Positions 18,220 through 25,638 of a stretch of DNA of 64,000 nt are shown in pieces. Under the pieces are notes generated by a model. It did not search any database, had not been told where the DNA came from, and was given only the letters and a program-made list of their open reading frames with translations. Made by a program: the position numbers and the translations under genes. This DNA comes from Chitinophaga tropicalis. Its GTDB lineage: Bacteria > Bacteroidota > Bacteroidia > Chitinophagales > Chitinophagaceae. The stretch's first letter is position 1. Each line of letters begins with the position of its first letter. The DNA lies in assembly GCF_009758205.1 (NCBI RefSeq), contig NZ_WRXN01000015.1:62001-126000 (forward strand), in the 5' to 3' direction.

Positions 18220-19572
18220 TTATAGATACTTTTTCAGCGAATTTACATCCAATCCTTCATAATCGCCCGAACTCATGAGCAACAGGTTGGTATTATCATA
18301 GTTTTGTTTGTCCAGGAAGTCCTGCAGCTGTTCTTTTTTATTGAGAATGTGCAGGTCTGTACGTCCAAATCCCTGGGCCACCAGTTCAGGGGCCAGTTCG
18401 GGCATTCTCTTGATTTCCAGGGCATGTTTGCTGTAGAAAACCACGGGAATGTCTGCCTGGTCCATCGCTCCCTGGTACTGCACCATGAAGCTGGCATTGA
18501 GGCTGCTATAGGTGTGCAATTCCAGTACTGCTACCAGTTTACGTGTGGGATATTGTTCCCGCAGGGCGTCTATGGTAGCTTTTACCTTGGAAGGGGCATG
18601 AGCAAAGTCCCGGTAAATGGCGCAATGGTCATTTTTTCCTACCAGTTCCAGCCTTTTGGCGGCGCCTTTGAAGGTGGAGATGGCTGCCAGAAAGGCTTCA
18701 TCACTGATTCCCAGTTCGTTACATACCAGGCGGGCAGCGTGCATGTTCAGCAGGTTATGTTCCCCGAAAACTTCCAGGGCTGCCTGGTGGTTGCCGAAGG
18801 TAACAGTGGTGGTACCGTTGATGATCTGGTGAGGGGGCACGTTATAAGGCAGCAGTCTGAGGTGCAGGCCTTCCGCTTTTACCAGTTTTTCCAGTTCCGG
18901 ATCTGTTGTATTGTAAATGAGCGTATGGCCGGCTTTCATTGTGCGGATGAAGATGGCAAACTGCTCAAGATAGTTGTCGTATGTGGGGAAAACGTTGATA
19001 TGGTCCCAGGCTATTCCTGTAAGCACGGCAATATCCGGGTGCAGGAAGTGGAATTTAGGGCGTTTTTCTATTACGGACGCCGGGTATTCATCGCCTTCAC
19101 AGACAATGAGGGGGGCGTCGGTAATGTTGACAGACTGGGAAAATCCTGCCAGCCTGGCGCCTACGAGGTAGTCAAACGCAGTTCCCGCCTGTTGCAGTAC
19201 ATGCATGATCATAGCGGTGGTAGTGGTTTTTCCGTGACTACCGCCTATCACAACACGTTTTTTCTGCAGGCTTTCCTGGTAAATATATTCAGGGAAGGAG
19301 TAGATCTTCAGGCCCAGGTCTTTTGCTTTGATCAGCTCGGGGTTGTCTGCCCGGGCGTGCATACCCAGTATGACAGCGTCCAGGTCTGCGTTGATACGGT
19401 GATCGTCCCAGCCCAGGGTGTCCGGAAGAATACCGGCTTGTTTTAAGTTAGTGAGAGCCGGTTCAAAGATCTCATCGTCACTGCCGGTCACCTGGTAACC
19501 CTTAATTTTCAGTGCTATTGCGAGCTGGTGCATTACACTGCCGCCGATAGCAATAAAATGTACTTTAGCCAT
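18220..19572 (-). CDS. mpl: UDP-N-acetylmuramate:L-Ala-gamma-D-Glu-meso-DAP ligase (peptidoglycan recycling)
   Basis: The product has 450 residues and the Mur ligase three-domain layout. The N-terminal domain begins HFIAIGGSVMHQLAIALKIK, the ATP site is GGSHGKTTTTA near residue 110, and the central block has TGIAWDHINVFPTYDNY. The C-terminal domain carries RDFAHAPSKVKATI, the Mpl version of the Mur HHPT region. The enzyme rejoins recycled tripeptide to UDP-MurNAc in the cytoplasm. The GSVMHQLA variant and length separate Mpl from MurC. Confidence 0.93.
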   Translation of the reverse strand: MAKVHFIAIGGSVMHQLAIALKIKGYQVTGSDDEIFEPALTNLKQAGILPDTLGWDDHRINADLDAVILGMHARADNPELIKAKDLGLKIYSFPEYIYQESLQKKRVVIGGSHGKTTTTAMIMHVLQQAGTAFDYLVGARLAGFSQSVNITDAPLIVCEGDEYPASVIEKRPKFHFLHPDIAVLTGIAWDHINVFPTYDNYLEQFAIFIRTMKAGHTLIYNTTDPELEKLVKAEGLHLRLLPYNVPPHQIINGTTTVTFGNHQAALEVFGEHNLLNMHAARLVCNELGISDEAFLAAISTFKGAAKRLELVGKNDHCAIYRDFAHAPSKVKATIDALREQYPTRKLVAVLELHTYSSLNASFMVQYQGAMDQADIPVVFYSKHALEIKRMPELAPELVAQGFGRTDLHILNKKEQLQDFLDKQNYDNTNLLLMSSGDYEGLDVNSLKKYL

Positions 19573-19664
19573 AATATTAAAACAGATGACTGCGTTTTAT
19601 CGTTATATTTATGTTATACGGGAAAAAGGAATGATATTATAGATAAAAACTTTAATATAAATTT

Positions 19665-19672
19665 TATATTTG
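19665..19672 (+). promoter_or_regulatory. Probable -7 promoter element for the lipoprotein-ytxJ pair
   Basis: TATATTTG matches TAnnTTTG in a strongly AT-rich stretch and lies 50 nt before the small lipoprotein start. A clear -33 box is not evident. Confidence 0.45.
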
Positions 19673-19722
19673 CAAAGTAACGTCACAAATGACGAACAAA
19701 AAAGTGATATCACCACTTCCCT

Positions 19723-19905
19723 ATGAAATTTCATTTAACACTTAAACATCCCTTTATGCAAGCATCTTATCTTAAAGTTTTGGGCGGCGCCTGTGTATTT
19801 TTTATCTTTGCAGCTTTGCTAACATCCTGTGCATCACAGAACAAGCTCGGCTGTCCGATGAAGATTGGCAAGGTGACGCACGGGGCAAACACGAAAGATT
19901 GTTAA
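19723..19905 (+). CDS. Small lipoprotein coupled to ytxJ
   Basis: The product has 60 residues. A hydrophobic stretch (VLGGACVFFIFAALL) ends in the lipobox LTSC, so the mature protein is a lipid-anchored peptide of about 25 residues, SQNKLGCPMKIGKVTHGANTK plus a final cysteine region. A second start at residue 12 (MQAS) would give a more typical signal length. Its TAA stop overlaps the next ATG by one base (TAATG), so translation is coupled to ytxJ. Similar tiny lipoproteins precede ytxJ-like genes in other Bacteroidota as far as I recall. The function is unknown; two Cys in the mature part might be redox-active. Confidence 0.75.
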   Translation: MKFHLTLKHPFMQASYLKVLGGACVFFIFAALLTSCASQNKLGCPMKIGKVTHGANTKDC

Positions 19906-20234
19906 TGAATTGGATACCACTTACAACCGAAGCACAGTTATCGCAAATTAAAGAAACATCGGCAGATAGTCCGGTGATCATATTTAAGCATAGCACGCGT
20001 TGTTCTATCAGCGCAATGGCTAAGGCCAGGCTGGAAAGGGCGGGCACGCCGGAAAATATTTCCTTCTACTACCTGGACCTGCTGCGTTTCAGGGACTTAT
20101 CAAACAAAATCGAAGCAGCTTACAATGTGCCGCATGAATCGCCACAGGTGCTGCTGATCCGTAACGGGGAATGTGTATATGACGAAAGCCACAGCGGTAT
20201 TCGTATGGAAGAGATCCTGGAGAATGCCAATTAA
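19905..20234 (+). CDS. ytxJ: YtxJ-type bacillithiol-system thioredoxin-like protein
   Basis: The ATG at 19905 gives 109 residues with a thioredoxin-like fold. The family signature is FKHSTRCSISAMAKARLER, in which the single cysteine replaces a CxxC pair. The later SPQVLLIRNGECVYDESHSGI stretch holds the cis-proline (SPQ) and the strand after it. YtxJ proteins are proposed to remove bacillithiol from mixed disulfides (monothiol bacilliredoxin-like), so the organism probably makes bacillithiol. It overlaps the small lipoprotein gene by one base. Confidence 0.9.
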   Translation: MNWIPLTTEAQLSQIKETSADSPVIIFKHSTRCSISAMAKARLERAGTPENISFYYLDLLRFRDLSNKIEAAYNVPHESPQVLLIRNGECVYDESHSGIRMEEILENAN

Positions 20235-20279
20235 CGGATGATTTACGGCAAATAGTGACTATTTATCCAAAGAATTTAG

Positions 20280-20307
20280 TACCGGCCTATGGCCGGTATT
20301 TTTTTTG
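20280..20307 (+). terminator. Terminator after ytxJ
   Basis: The stem TACCGGCC (20280-20287) / GGCCGGTA (20291-20298) with a TAT loop is followed by about eight T residues. Confidence 0.88.
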
Positions 20308-20310
20308 ACC

Positions 20311-20318
20311 TAGCTTTG
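20311..20318 (+). promoter_or_regulatory. Probable -7 promoter element for ubiX
   Basis: TAGCTTTG is a full match to TAnnTTTG and lies 17 nt before the ubiX start codon, directly after the ytxJ terminator. The corresponding -33 position falls in the terminator stem and has no TTTG. Confidence 0.45.
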
Positions 20319-20335
20319 CAGCAATCAGAAGATCA

Positions 20336-20902
20336 ATGAAACATCGTATAGTAGTGGCAGTGACAGGAGCCAGCGGCTCTATTTACGCAAGGCAGTTGCT
20401 CAGCAAACTGCAGGCAGCGGCTGCCCAGACGGAGGAGATAGCACTGGTGATGACGGGAAATGCCAGAACAGTATGGGAAACAGAGCTGGGTACGAAGGAC
20501 TACGAACAATTGCCTTTTAAAACATATACACAGCAGGATTTTCATGCTCCTTTTGCTTCGGGGTCAGGAAGGTTCGATACTATGATCATATGTCCCTGTT
20601 CTATGGGGACATTAGGGCGTATTGCTACAGGTATCTCCAATGACCTGATCACCAGGGCGGCAGATGTAGTGCTGAAGGAGCGGCGCAGACTGATATGTGT
20701 AGTGAGGGAAACGCCCTATAACCTGATGCATGTAAAGAATATGCTGGCTGTGACAGAAGCAGGAGGGATTATCTGTCCGGCTACACCTTCTTTTTACAGC
20801 CGTCCACAAACGATAGAAGAAGTGGCAGCGACAGTAGTGGACAGGGTGCTTGACCTGGCTGGAATTGAACAGGACACGTTCCGGTGGGGAGGAGAACTGT
20901 AA
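20336..20902 (+). CDS. ubiX: Flavin prenyltransferase UbiX
   Basis: The product has 188 residues, the usual UbiX length. The N-terminal VVAVTGASGSIYARQLL flavin-binding loop, the CPCSMGTLGRIATGISNDLITRAADVVLKERR block and the VRETPYNLMHVKNML motif are all present. The enzyme adds a dimethylallyl group to FMN, making the prenyl-FMN cofactor of UbiD-type decarboxylases. No ubiD gene is in this window. Confidence 0.95.
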   Translation: MKHRIVVAVTGASGSIYARQLLSKLQAAAAQTEEIALVMTGNARTVWETELGTKDYEQLPFKTYTQQDFHAPFASGSGRFDTMIICPCSMGTLGRIATGISNDLITRAADVVLKERRRLICVVRETPYNLMHVKNMLAVTEAGGIICPATPSFYSRPQTIEEVAATVVDRVLDLAGIEQDTFRWGGEL

Positions 20903-20947
20903 CAGATCGTTTCAATTTTTGAGAGATAAATAAATTACTAAGATTGT

Positions 20948-21364
20948 ATGCAGATAGCTATTATCAACGGGCCTAATTTAAACCTTCTCGGTAAACGTGA
21001 ACCAGGTATTTACGGAAATGAGTCTTTTGAATCTTATTTTGAAAAACTGAAGGAATTATATCCAGGCGTGCAGCTGACCTATTATCAGAATAACGTAGAA
21101 GGAGAGCTGATCAATCACCTGCATGAAATAGGATTTTCTTACGATGGCATCCTGCTTAACGCCGGTGCATACACCCATACTTCCGTTGCCCTGCGGGATG
21201 CCATATCAGCTATCAAAACGCCTGTACTGGAAATACATATCAGCAATATTCATGCACGGGAGGAATTCAGGCATAAGAGCATGATAGCGCCTGTATGTGT
21301 GGGTAGTATCTGCGGATTGGGAATGAAAGGATATGCGTTGGGGGTTGCGTATTTTGTGAAATAA
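20948..21364 (+). CDS. aroQ: Type II 3-dehydroquinate dehydratase
   Basis: The product has 138 residues, the size of the dodecameric type II enzyme. Visible hallmarks are INGPNLNLLGKREPGIYG with the catalytic tyrosine, YQNNVEGELINHLHE, LNAGAYTHTSVALRDAI and HISNIHAREEFRHKS with the catalytic histidine. It converts 3-dehydroquinate to 3-dehydroshikimate in the shikimate pathway. It lies 45 nt after ubiX on the same strand and may share its promoter. Confidence 0.96.
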   Translation: MQIAIINGPNLNLLGKREPGIYGNESFESYFEKLKELYPGVQLTYYQNNVEGELINHLHEIGFSYDGILLNAGAYTHTSVALRDAISAIKTPVLEIHISNIHAREEFRHKSMIAPVCVGSICGLGMKGYALGVAYFVK

Positions 21365-21440
21365 ATATCTCAATGAATAATTAATTGGTAATTATTCCAT
21401 TCCTCTTTGAAACTTTTTGCATACCTTCACAGTAACAGAA

Positions 21441-21488
21441 CTCGCCACGCTACCCGTAAGATCAGCGTCCCAGGGCGAGGCTTTTTTT
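21441..21488 (+). ncRNA. Candidate structured RNA ending in a terminator, just upstream of the Abi/HEPN gene
   Basis: CTCGCC (21441-21446) pairs with GGCGAG (21474-21479) and ACGCT (21447-21451) pairs with AGCGT (21464-21468). Together they make an 11-bp stem with a five-base CCCAG bulge on the 3' side and a 12-base loop (ACCCGTAAGATC). The stem is followed by GC and seven T residues, and the Abi ATG comes only seven bases later. An AT-rich inverted repeat (AATAATTA / TAATTATT) lies at 21376-21396. A transcript could end here as a short RNA, or the hairpin could attenuate the toxin-like gene. This is structure read by eye; no RNA family match was tested. Confidence 0.5.
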
Positions 21489-21494
21489 ATATAT

Positions 21495-22414
21495 ATGTTA
21501 TCCCCATATCAAAAACCAACCACGACTATATCACAACAAATAACTCTTCTTCGTAAGAGAGGACTTGTTATTCCAGATGAAAAGATTGCAGAGAAATACT
21601 TGACATTTGTAGGATACTACAGATTAGCAGGCTATTGGCAGATCTATCAAAGTGATAAAGTAAATCACATTTTTCACGAGGGTGTTACTTTCCGGCACAT
21701 TACAGAGCTTTATAATTTTGATAGAGAGCTTAGAATTTTACTATGTGATGCGATAGAAAGAATTGAAATAGCTCTCAGATCAATCATTGTTAATACTATG
21801 TGTGCTTCTCATGGCCCTTTATGGTTTACTAATCCATCTCTTGTGGAAAGAGAAGATTGGTATAATGAGAACCTGTCTGTTATAAATGCTGAACTGGACC
21901 GTTCAATGGAAGAATTTATTGAGCCCACGATGGCAAGTATGGAAAGGAGCCGCACCCACCAGCCTGGAAAATTATTCAGATTCTTTCTTTTGGTACTCTT
22001 TCTAAGCTTTACAGCAACATAAAAAATAATCTACCAGAAAAAAAAGCCATTGCGAGAGCTGTTGGTTTACCTAATCATTTATGGTTAGAAAGCTGGTTCG
22101 TTGTTTTTACTGTGCTTAGAAATTATTGTGCACATCACAGCAGGGTCTGTTTCAGAACATTTACATTTCCTCCTAAAGACCTTCATACAACAAATTTACC
22201 ATGGCTTAAAAGGCTTCCTGCTGCTGGTGGCCGGCTGAGGGAACATTTATATTACCAGTTATGTGCAATAAGATATGTTTTGCACTCTATTGACCCTGGA
22301 AATGCTTTAACATCTAAACTGAAGGACCTGATAAAAAAATACCCGTCCGTTTCTTTAAGACGTATGGGATTTCCTGCTGATTGGGATACTGAAGATCTAT
22401 GGACTGTGGAATAA
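21495..22414 (+). pseudogene. Abi-family HEPN protein (AbiD/AbiF type), reading frame broken at about 21924
   Basis: From ATG 21495 the frame reads the Abi_2 N-terminus (QQITLLRKRGLVI, FVGYYRLAGYWQIY, HITELYNFDRELRILLCDAIERIEIALRS) up to EEFIE near 21923. There the homology switches frame: read from 21926 the text continues HDGKYGKEPHPPAWKIIQIL, SFGTLSKLYSNIKN and LRNYCAHHSR, ending at 22414. RNYCAH (22118-22135) is an R-x4-H HEPN ribonuclease motif. Restoring one base in the CCC at 21924-21926 would give one 306-residue protein, the normal family length. The first frame otherwise stops at 22022. The gene is more AT-rich than its neighbours, which suggests transfer. It may be a true pseudogene, a sequencing error or a slipped-translation gene. 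Known relatives abort phage infection or act as toxins. Confidence 0.85.
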
Positions 22415-22435
22415 TATAGAGTCAATATATAAAAC

Positions 22436-22466
22436 AAAAAGAGCGGTTAACTTAACCGCTCTTTTT
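22436..22466. terminator. Bidirectional terminator between the Abi gene and bioB
   Basis: AAAAAGAGCGGTTAA (22436-22450) and TTAACCGCTCTTTTT (22452-22466) form a near-perfect stem with A-runs and T-runs on both sides, so it can end the Abi transcript on plus and bioB on minus. Confidence 0.88.
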
Positions 22467-22474
22467 TTATTTTC

Positions 22475-23467
22475 TTAGTGAACATGCACTCCAGCTTCCT
22501 GATCTTTGAAAGCTTCCCTGGGCTTCAATCCCAGCAGCTCAAACATCATGTGATCTTCTTCGAAGGAAGGGTTGTCTGTAGTCAGCAGTTTCTCACCTGT
22601 AAATATCGAGTTTGCTCCTGCCATGAAACACATAGCCTGCTCAGAAAGGCTCATTTCAGCACGGCCAGCGCTCAGACGAACCATAGCACGGGGAATAACG
22701 ATACGGGTGGTAGCGATCATACGTACCATATCCCAGAATGCTACTTTCGGCATATTCTCCATCGGAGTACCTTTTACGCGGGTCAATGCGTTAATAGGCA
22801 CTGAATCCGGATGTTTAGGCATATTGCTCAGTGTATGCAGCATACCGATACGGTCTTCGTGAGATTCACCCAGACCAATGATACCACCGCAACAAACGCT
22901 TACGCCTGCCTTGCGGACATTATCCAGCGTGCGGAGACGATCGTCATATGTACGGGTAGTGATGATAGATTCATAATATTCACTGGAAGTATCCAGGTTG
23001 TGGTTGTAGGCATGCAGGCCTGCATCAGCCAGTTTCTGCGCCTGTTCTTCAGTAAGCATGCCCAATGTGCAGCAAACTTCCATACCCAGCTCATTCACAC
23101 CCTTTACCATATCCAGCACACGGTCAAAGTCACGGTTGTCACGTACTTCCCTCCATGCAGCGCCCATACAGAAACGGGTAGAACCTGCATCGCGTGCTTT
23201 TTCAGCATATGCCAGCACTTCTTCTTTTTTCAGAAGGCCGTGAACATTGATGTCTGTATTATATCGGGCTGCCTGCGGACAGTAAGCACAATCTTCGGAG
23301 CAACCGCCGGTTTTGATAGAAAGCAGTGTACAAACCTGTACTTCCGCAGTATCCTGTGTTTGTCTGTGTACCGTAGCTGCACGGTACATTAACTCCAGCA
23401 AGGGCGTATTATAGATCTCTTTTATTTCTTCAATGGTCCAGTCGTGACGGATCTGCACATCTTGCAT
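22475..23467 (-). CDS. bioB: Biotin synthase
   Basis: The product has 330 residues. It is a radical SAM enzyme with CSEDCAYC (C-x3-C-x2-C) for the [4Fe-4S] cluster, preceded by VQVCTLLSIKTGG. Further family motifs are YNHNLDTSSEYYESI, CCGGIIGLGE, and ARAMVRLSAGR-like text (IPRAMVRLSAGRAEMS) with the arginine that binds the [2Fe-2S] cluster. It inserts sulfur into dethiobiotin. No other biotin genes are next to it. It may support the biotin-dependent carboxylase whose beta subunit lies at 25639-27177. Confidence 0.96.
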   Translation of the reverse strand: MQDVQIRHDWTIEEIKEIYNTPLLELMYRAATVHRQTQDTAEVQVCTLLSIKTGGCSEDCAYCPQAARYNTDINVHGLLKKEEVLAYAEKARDAGSTRFCMGAAWREVRDNRDFDRVLDMVKGVNELGMEVCCTLGMLTEEQAQKLADAGLHAYNHNLDTSSEYYESIITTRTYDDRLRTLDNVRKAGVSVCCGGIIGLGESHEDRIGMLHTLSNMPKHPDSVPINALTRVKGTPMENMPKVAFWDMVRMIATTRIVIPRAMVRLSAGRAEMSLSEQAMCFMAGANSIFTGEKLLTTDNPSFEEDHMMFELLGLKPREAFKDQEAGVHVH

Positions 23468-23485
23468 AATAATCTAATTTGAGAG

Positions 23486-23493
23486 CAAACCTA
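23486..23493 (-). promoter_or_regulatory. Probable -7 promoter element for bioB
   Basis: On the minus strand this reads TAGGTTTG, a full TAnnTTTG match, 18 nt before the bioB start. Upstream is a T-rich tract without a clear -33 box. Confidence 0.45.
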
Positions 23494-23608
23494 CAAAAAA
23501 AGCATTAAAAAAAATCCTTTGCTAAATCCTTCATACTGAACTGCTAACACATAAGTGGGAGAGCCAGTTGGTATGCCGGTTTAAATTTTCAGCCAGTTAT
23601 AGCTTTTC

Positions 23609-24709
23609 TTACAGGTATTTGAAATTGGTTTTAGGAGTAATAGTTAAAAGTGTCTGGTATATCAGCTGAATGGTATTTTCAATATCATCTTTCTTCACCA
23701 TTTCCACTGTAGTATGCATGTAGCGCAGCGGAAGGCTGATCAATGCTGAAGGTGTGCCGTCATTTGAGTATGCAAAGGCGTCAGTATCTGTACCTGTACT
23801 GCGGCTTACAGCATGCAGCTGGTGAGGAATATCATTCTTCTTTGCTGTTTTGATGATCAGATCGCGAAGAATATTATGCACTGCAGGGCCATAGGTAATG
23901 CTGGGACCATTACCACAGCGGATCTCACCTTCAATATTCTTATTGATCATAGGCGTGGTAGTATCGTGGGTAACGTCTGTAATGATGGCTACATCCGGTT
24001 TGATACGCTTAGCTATCATCTCGGCGCCACGAAGTCCTACTTCTTCCTGTACAGCATTGACGATGTAAAGGCCAAAAGGCAATGTCTGTTTTTTCTCTTT
24101 CAGCATGCGTGCTACTTCGGCTATCATAAAGCCTCCTATGCGATTGTCTATAGCGCGGCAGATGTAGTAGTCGTAGTTCAGTTCCTCAAAGCCATCTTCA
24201 AAAGTAACTACACAACCTACATGAATACCGAGCTCCTCTACTTCTTTCCTGTTGCGGGCGCCACAATCCAGGAAGATATTATCCACTTTGGGTTGTGGTT
24301 CTTTACCTTCTGTACTGCGCATGCGCGTATGAATGGCAGGCCATCCGAAAACGGCTTTGACAATACCTTTTTCTGTATGGATGTGTACGCGTTTGGAAGG
24401 AGCTATCTGCTGATCGGAGCCGCCATTGCGGATAACGTATATTAGTCCCTCAGGAGAGATATAATTCACAAACCAGGAGATCTCATCTGCATGGGCCTCT
24501 ATCACTACTTTAAAAGGAGCCTTGGGGTTGATGATACCAACTGCCGATCCGTAAGCATCTACATAATACTCATCAATATAAGGCTGCAGGTATTCCAGCC
24601 ACAATTTTTGTCCTTCCTTCTCAAAGCCTGTAGGAGAGGGGTTGTTCAGGTAATTACGCAAAAAGGTAAGTGCGTCTTTACTCAATATGGATTTCTGCTT
24701 TTTAGACAT
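23609..24709 (-). CDS. M42 family metallo-aminopeptidase
   Basis: The product has 366 residues. The M42 layout is clear: NPSPTGFE near the N-terminus, VVIEAHADEISWFV (first metal-ligand His and Asp), then the PDZ-like insertion, AIDNRIGG (bridging Asp), VQEEVGLRGAEM (Glu pair) and ITDVTHDTTT, with a late HTTVEMV that supplies the last His. M42 enzymes form tetrahedral dodecamers and trim peptides from the N-terminus in the cytoplasm. The gene is single. Confidence 0.93.
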   Translation of the reverse strand: MSKKQKSILSKDALTFLRNYLNNPSPTGFEKEGQKLWLEYLQPYIDEYYVDAYGSAVGIINPKAPFKVVIEAHADEISWFVNYISPEGLIYVIRNGGSDQQIAPSKRVHIHTEKGIVKAVFGWPAIHTRMRSTEGKEPQPKVDNIFLDCGARNRKEVEELGIHVGCVVTFEDGFEELNYDYYICRAIDNRIGGFMIAEVARMLKEKKQTLPFGLYIVNAVQEEVGLRGAEMIAKRIKPDVAIITDVTHDTTTPMINKNIEGEIRCGNGPSITYGPAVHNILRDLIIKTAKKNDIPHQLHAVSRSTGTDTDAFAYSNDGTPSALISLPLRYMHTTVEMVKKDDIENTIQLIYQTLLTITPKTNFKYL

Positions 24710-24729
24710 TGTGGTTTAATTATTATCTG

Positions 24730-24760
24730 CAAAAGTAAGTGTTTGACGGTTTACAGCAAG
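24730..24760 (-). promoter_or_regulatory. Promoter of the M42 peptidase gene (-33 and -7 boxes)
   Basis: On the minus strand CTTG (24760-24757) is followed, after exactly 19 nt, by TACTTTTG (24737-24730). This matches the Bacteroidota TTTG-N19-TAnnTTTG layout. It overlaps the 3' end of the UbiA-like gene. Confidence 0.6.
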
Positions 24761-25602
24761 CCAGCGCCCGCTGCAATGACCAGGTGGAGAAGGCCGGATA
24801 GCATGACCATCCCATCCAGTACAAAGTAATAAAAATGATCAGAACGGTTGTGCAGGGCATACCGTGTAAGCAGTGCTGTTAACAGTACCGGCGCCAGCAG
24901 GAGCAGGGCAAACGGGTTTTGGTCTGTTGTATACAGGCCCAGTGCAAAAACGGCTGAAAATGTAAGGGAAAGTATGTATAGTCTTTTCAGATTGGTGCTG
25001 CTGAGCCAGGTGATGAGTGACCGTATGCCTTCTTTCCTGTCAGATTCCAGGTCTCTGTAGTCAAATAATATACAGATAGCATAGACCAGGAAAAAGCGGT
25101 GTATGGTAAACCATATGACCTGCAATGTAAGCGGCTCTTTCTCTATGAAAAGGGGCAGCAGTGTGGTAACGTAAGTCCACACAAATGTCAGGAACACTGT
25201 TTTGCCGATGGCTATCCTGCGCAGCCAGATGAACACCCGTTGCGGAAGCTTGGGGGCGGAATACAGGAAGGTGAGCACTGCTGCGCCGCTTAAAGGCAGC
25301 CAATGTTGCCGTAACATCCAGAAGCAGGCAACAGCGCCTATGCCTCCTGCTATGGTAAGGCCCAGTTGCAGGGTTTTGTGCCTGGCGCCCCATTGTATCC
25401 TGTCAGAAACGGAATAGTCTGCCGGGGTGAGGTACCAGTGAAAGTTGTAACTGCAGATGGTGGCAAAGAACACGAAGAAATAATATACATTATCAACCGC
25501 ATGTACCTGCAGCAGTGCGTTTGTCTGCCAGATCATGAGCAGGGCACAGCAACCCACATAGAGGGAAGAGAAAATAAAAAAAGTGAATAACGCGCGCAGC
25601 AT
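24751..25602 (-). CDS. UbiA-like membrane protein (prenyltransferase superfamily)
   Basis: The product has 283 residues and eight or nine membrane helices. The second half holds FDYRDLESDRKEGIRSLITWL, which resembles the second Asp-rich UbiA motif (DxxxDxxxG). The first motif is less typical (YNFHWYLTPADYSVSDR), with fewer acidic residues. Authentic UbiA proteins move prenyl chains onto aromatic or quinone-like acceptors. Here the substrate and even the activity are uncertain. It starts 36 nt upstream of the carboxylase stop on the same strand. Confidence 0.75.
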   Translation of the reverse strand: MLRALFTFFIFSSLYVGCCALLMIWQTNALLQVHAVDNVYYFFVFFATICSYNFHWYLTPADYSVSDRIQWGARHKTLQLGLTIAGGIGAVACFWMLRQHWLPLSGAAVLTFLYSAPKLPQRVFIWLRRIAIGKTVFLTFVWTYVTTLLPLFIEKEPLTLQVIWFTIHRFFLVYAICILFDYRDLESDRKEGIRSLITWLSSTNLKRLYILSLTFSAVFALGLYTTDQNPFALLLLAPVLLTALLTRYALHNRSDHFYYFVLDGMVMLSGLLHLVIAAGAGLL

Positions 25603-25638
25603 GGACTTTTATGATTGCCAGGGTGCGAATATCGCAAT

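Noticed and set aside
18304..19446. 380-codon plus-strand ORF opposite mpl
   Set aside because: The minus strand encodes an intact Mur-type ligase; the opposite frame has no recognisable motif.
21417..21494. Earlier start for the Abi gene at a TTG
   Set aside because: It would translate through the terminator-like hairpin; the family start fits the ATG at 21495.
21924..21930. Programmed -1 frameshift in the Abi gene
   Set aside because: CCC followed by ACG is a poor slippery site, with no heptamer or obvious pseudoknot; a lost base is simpler.
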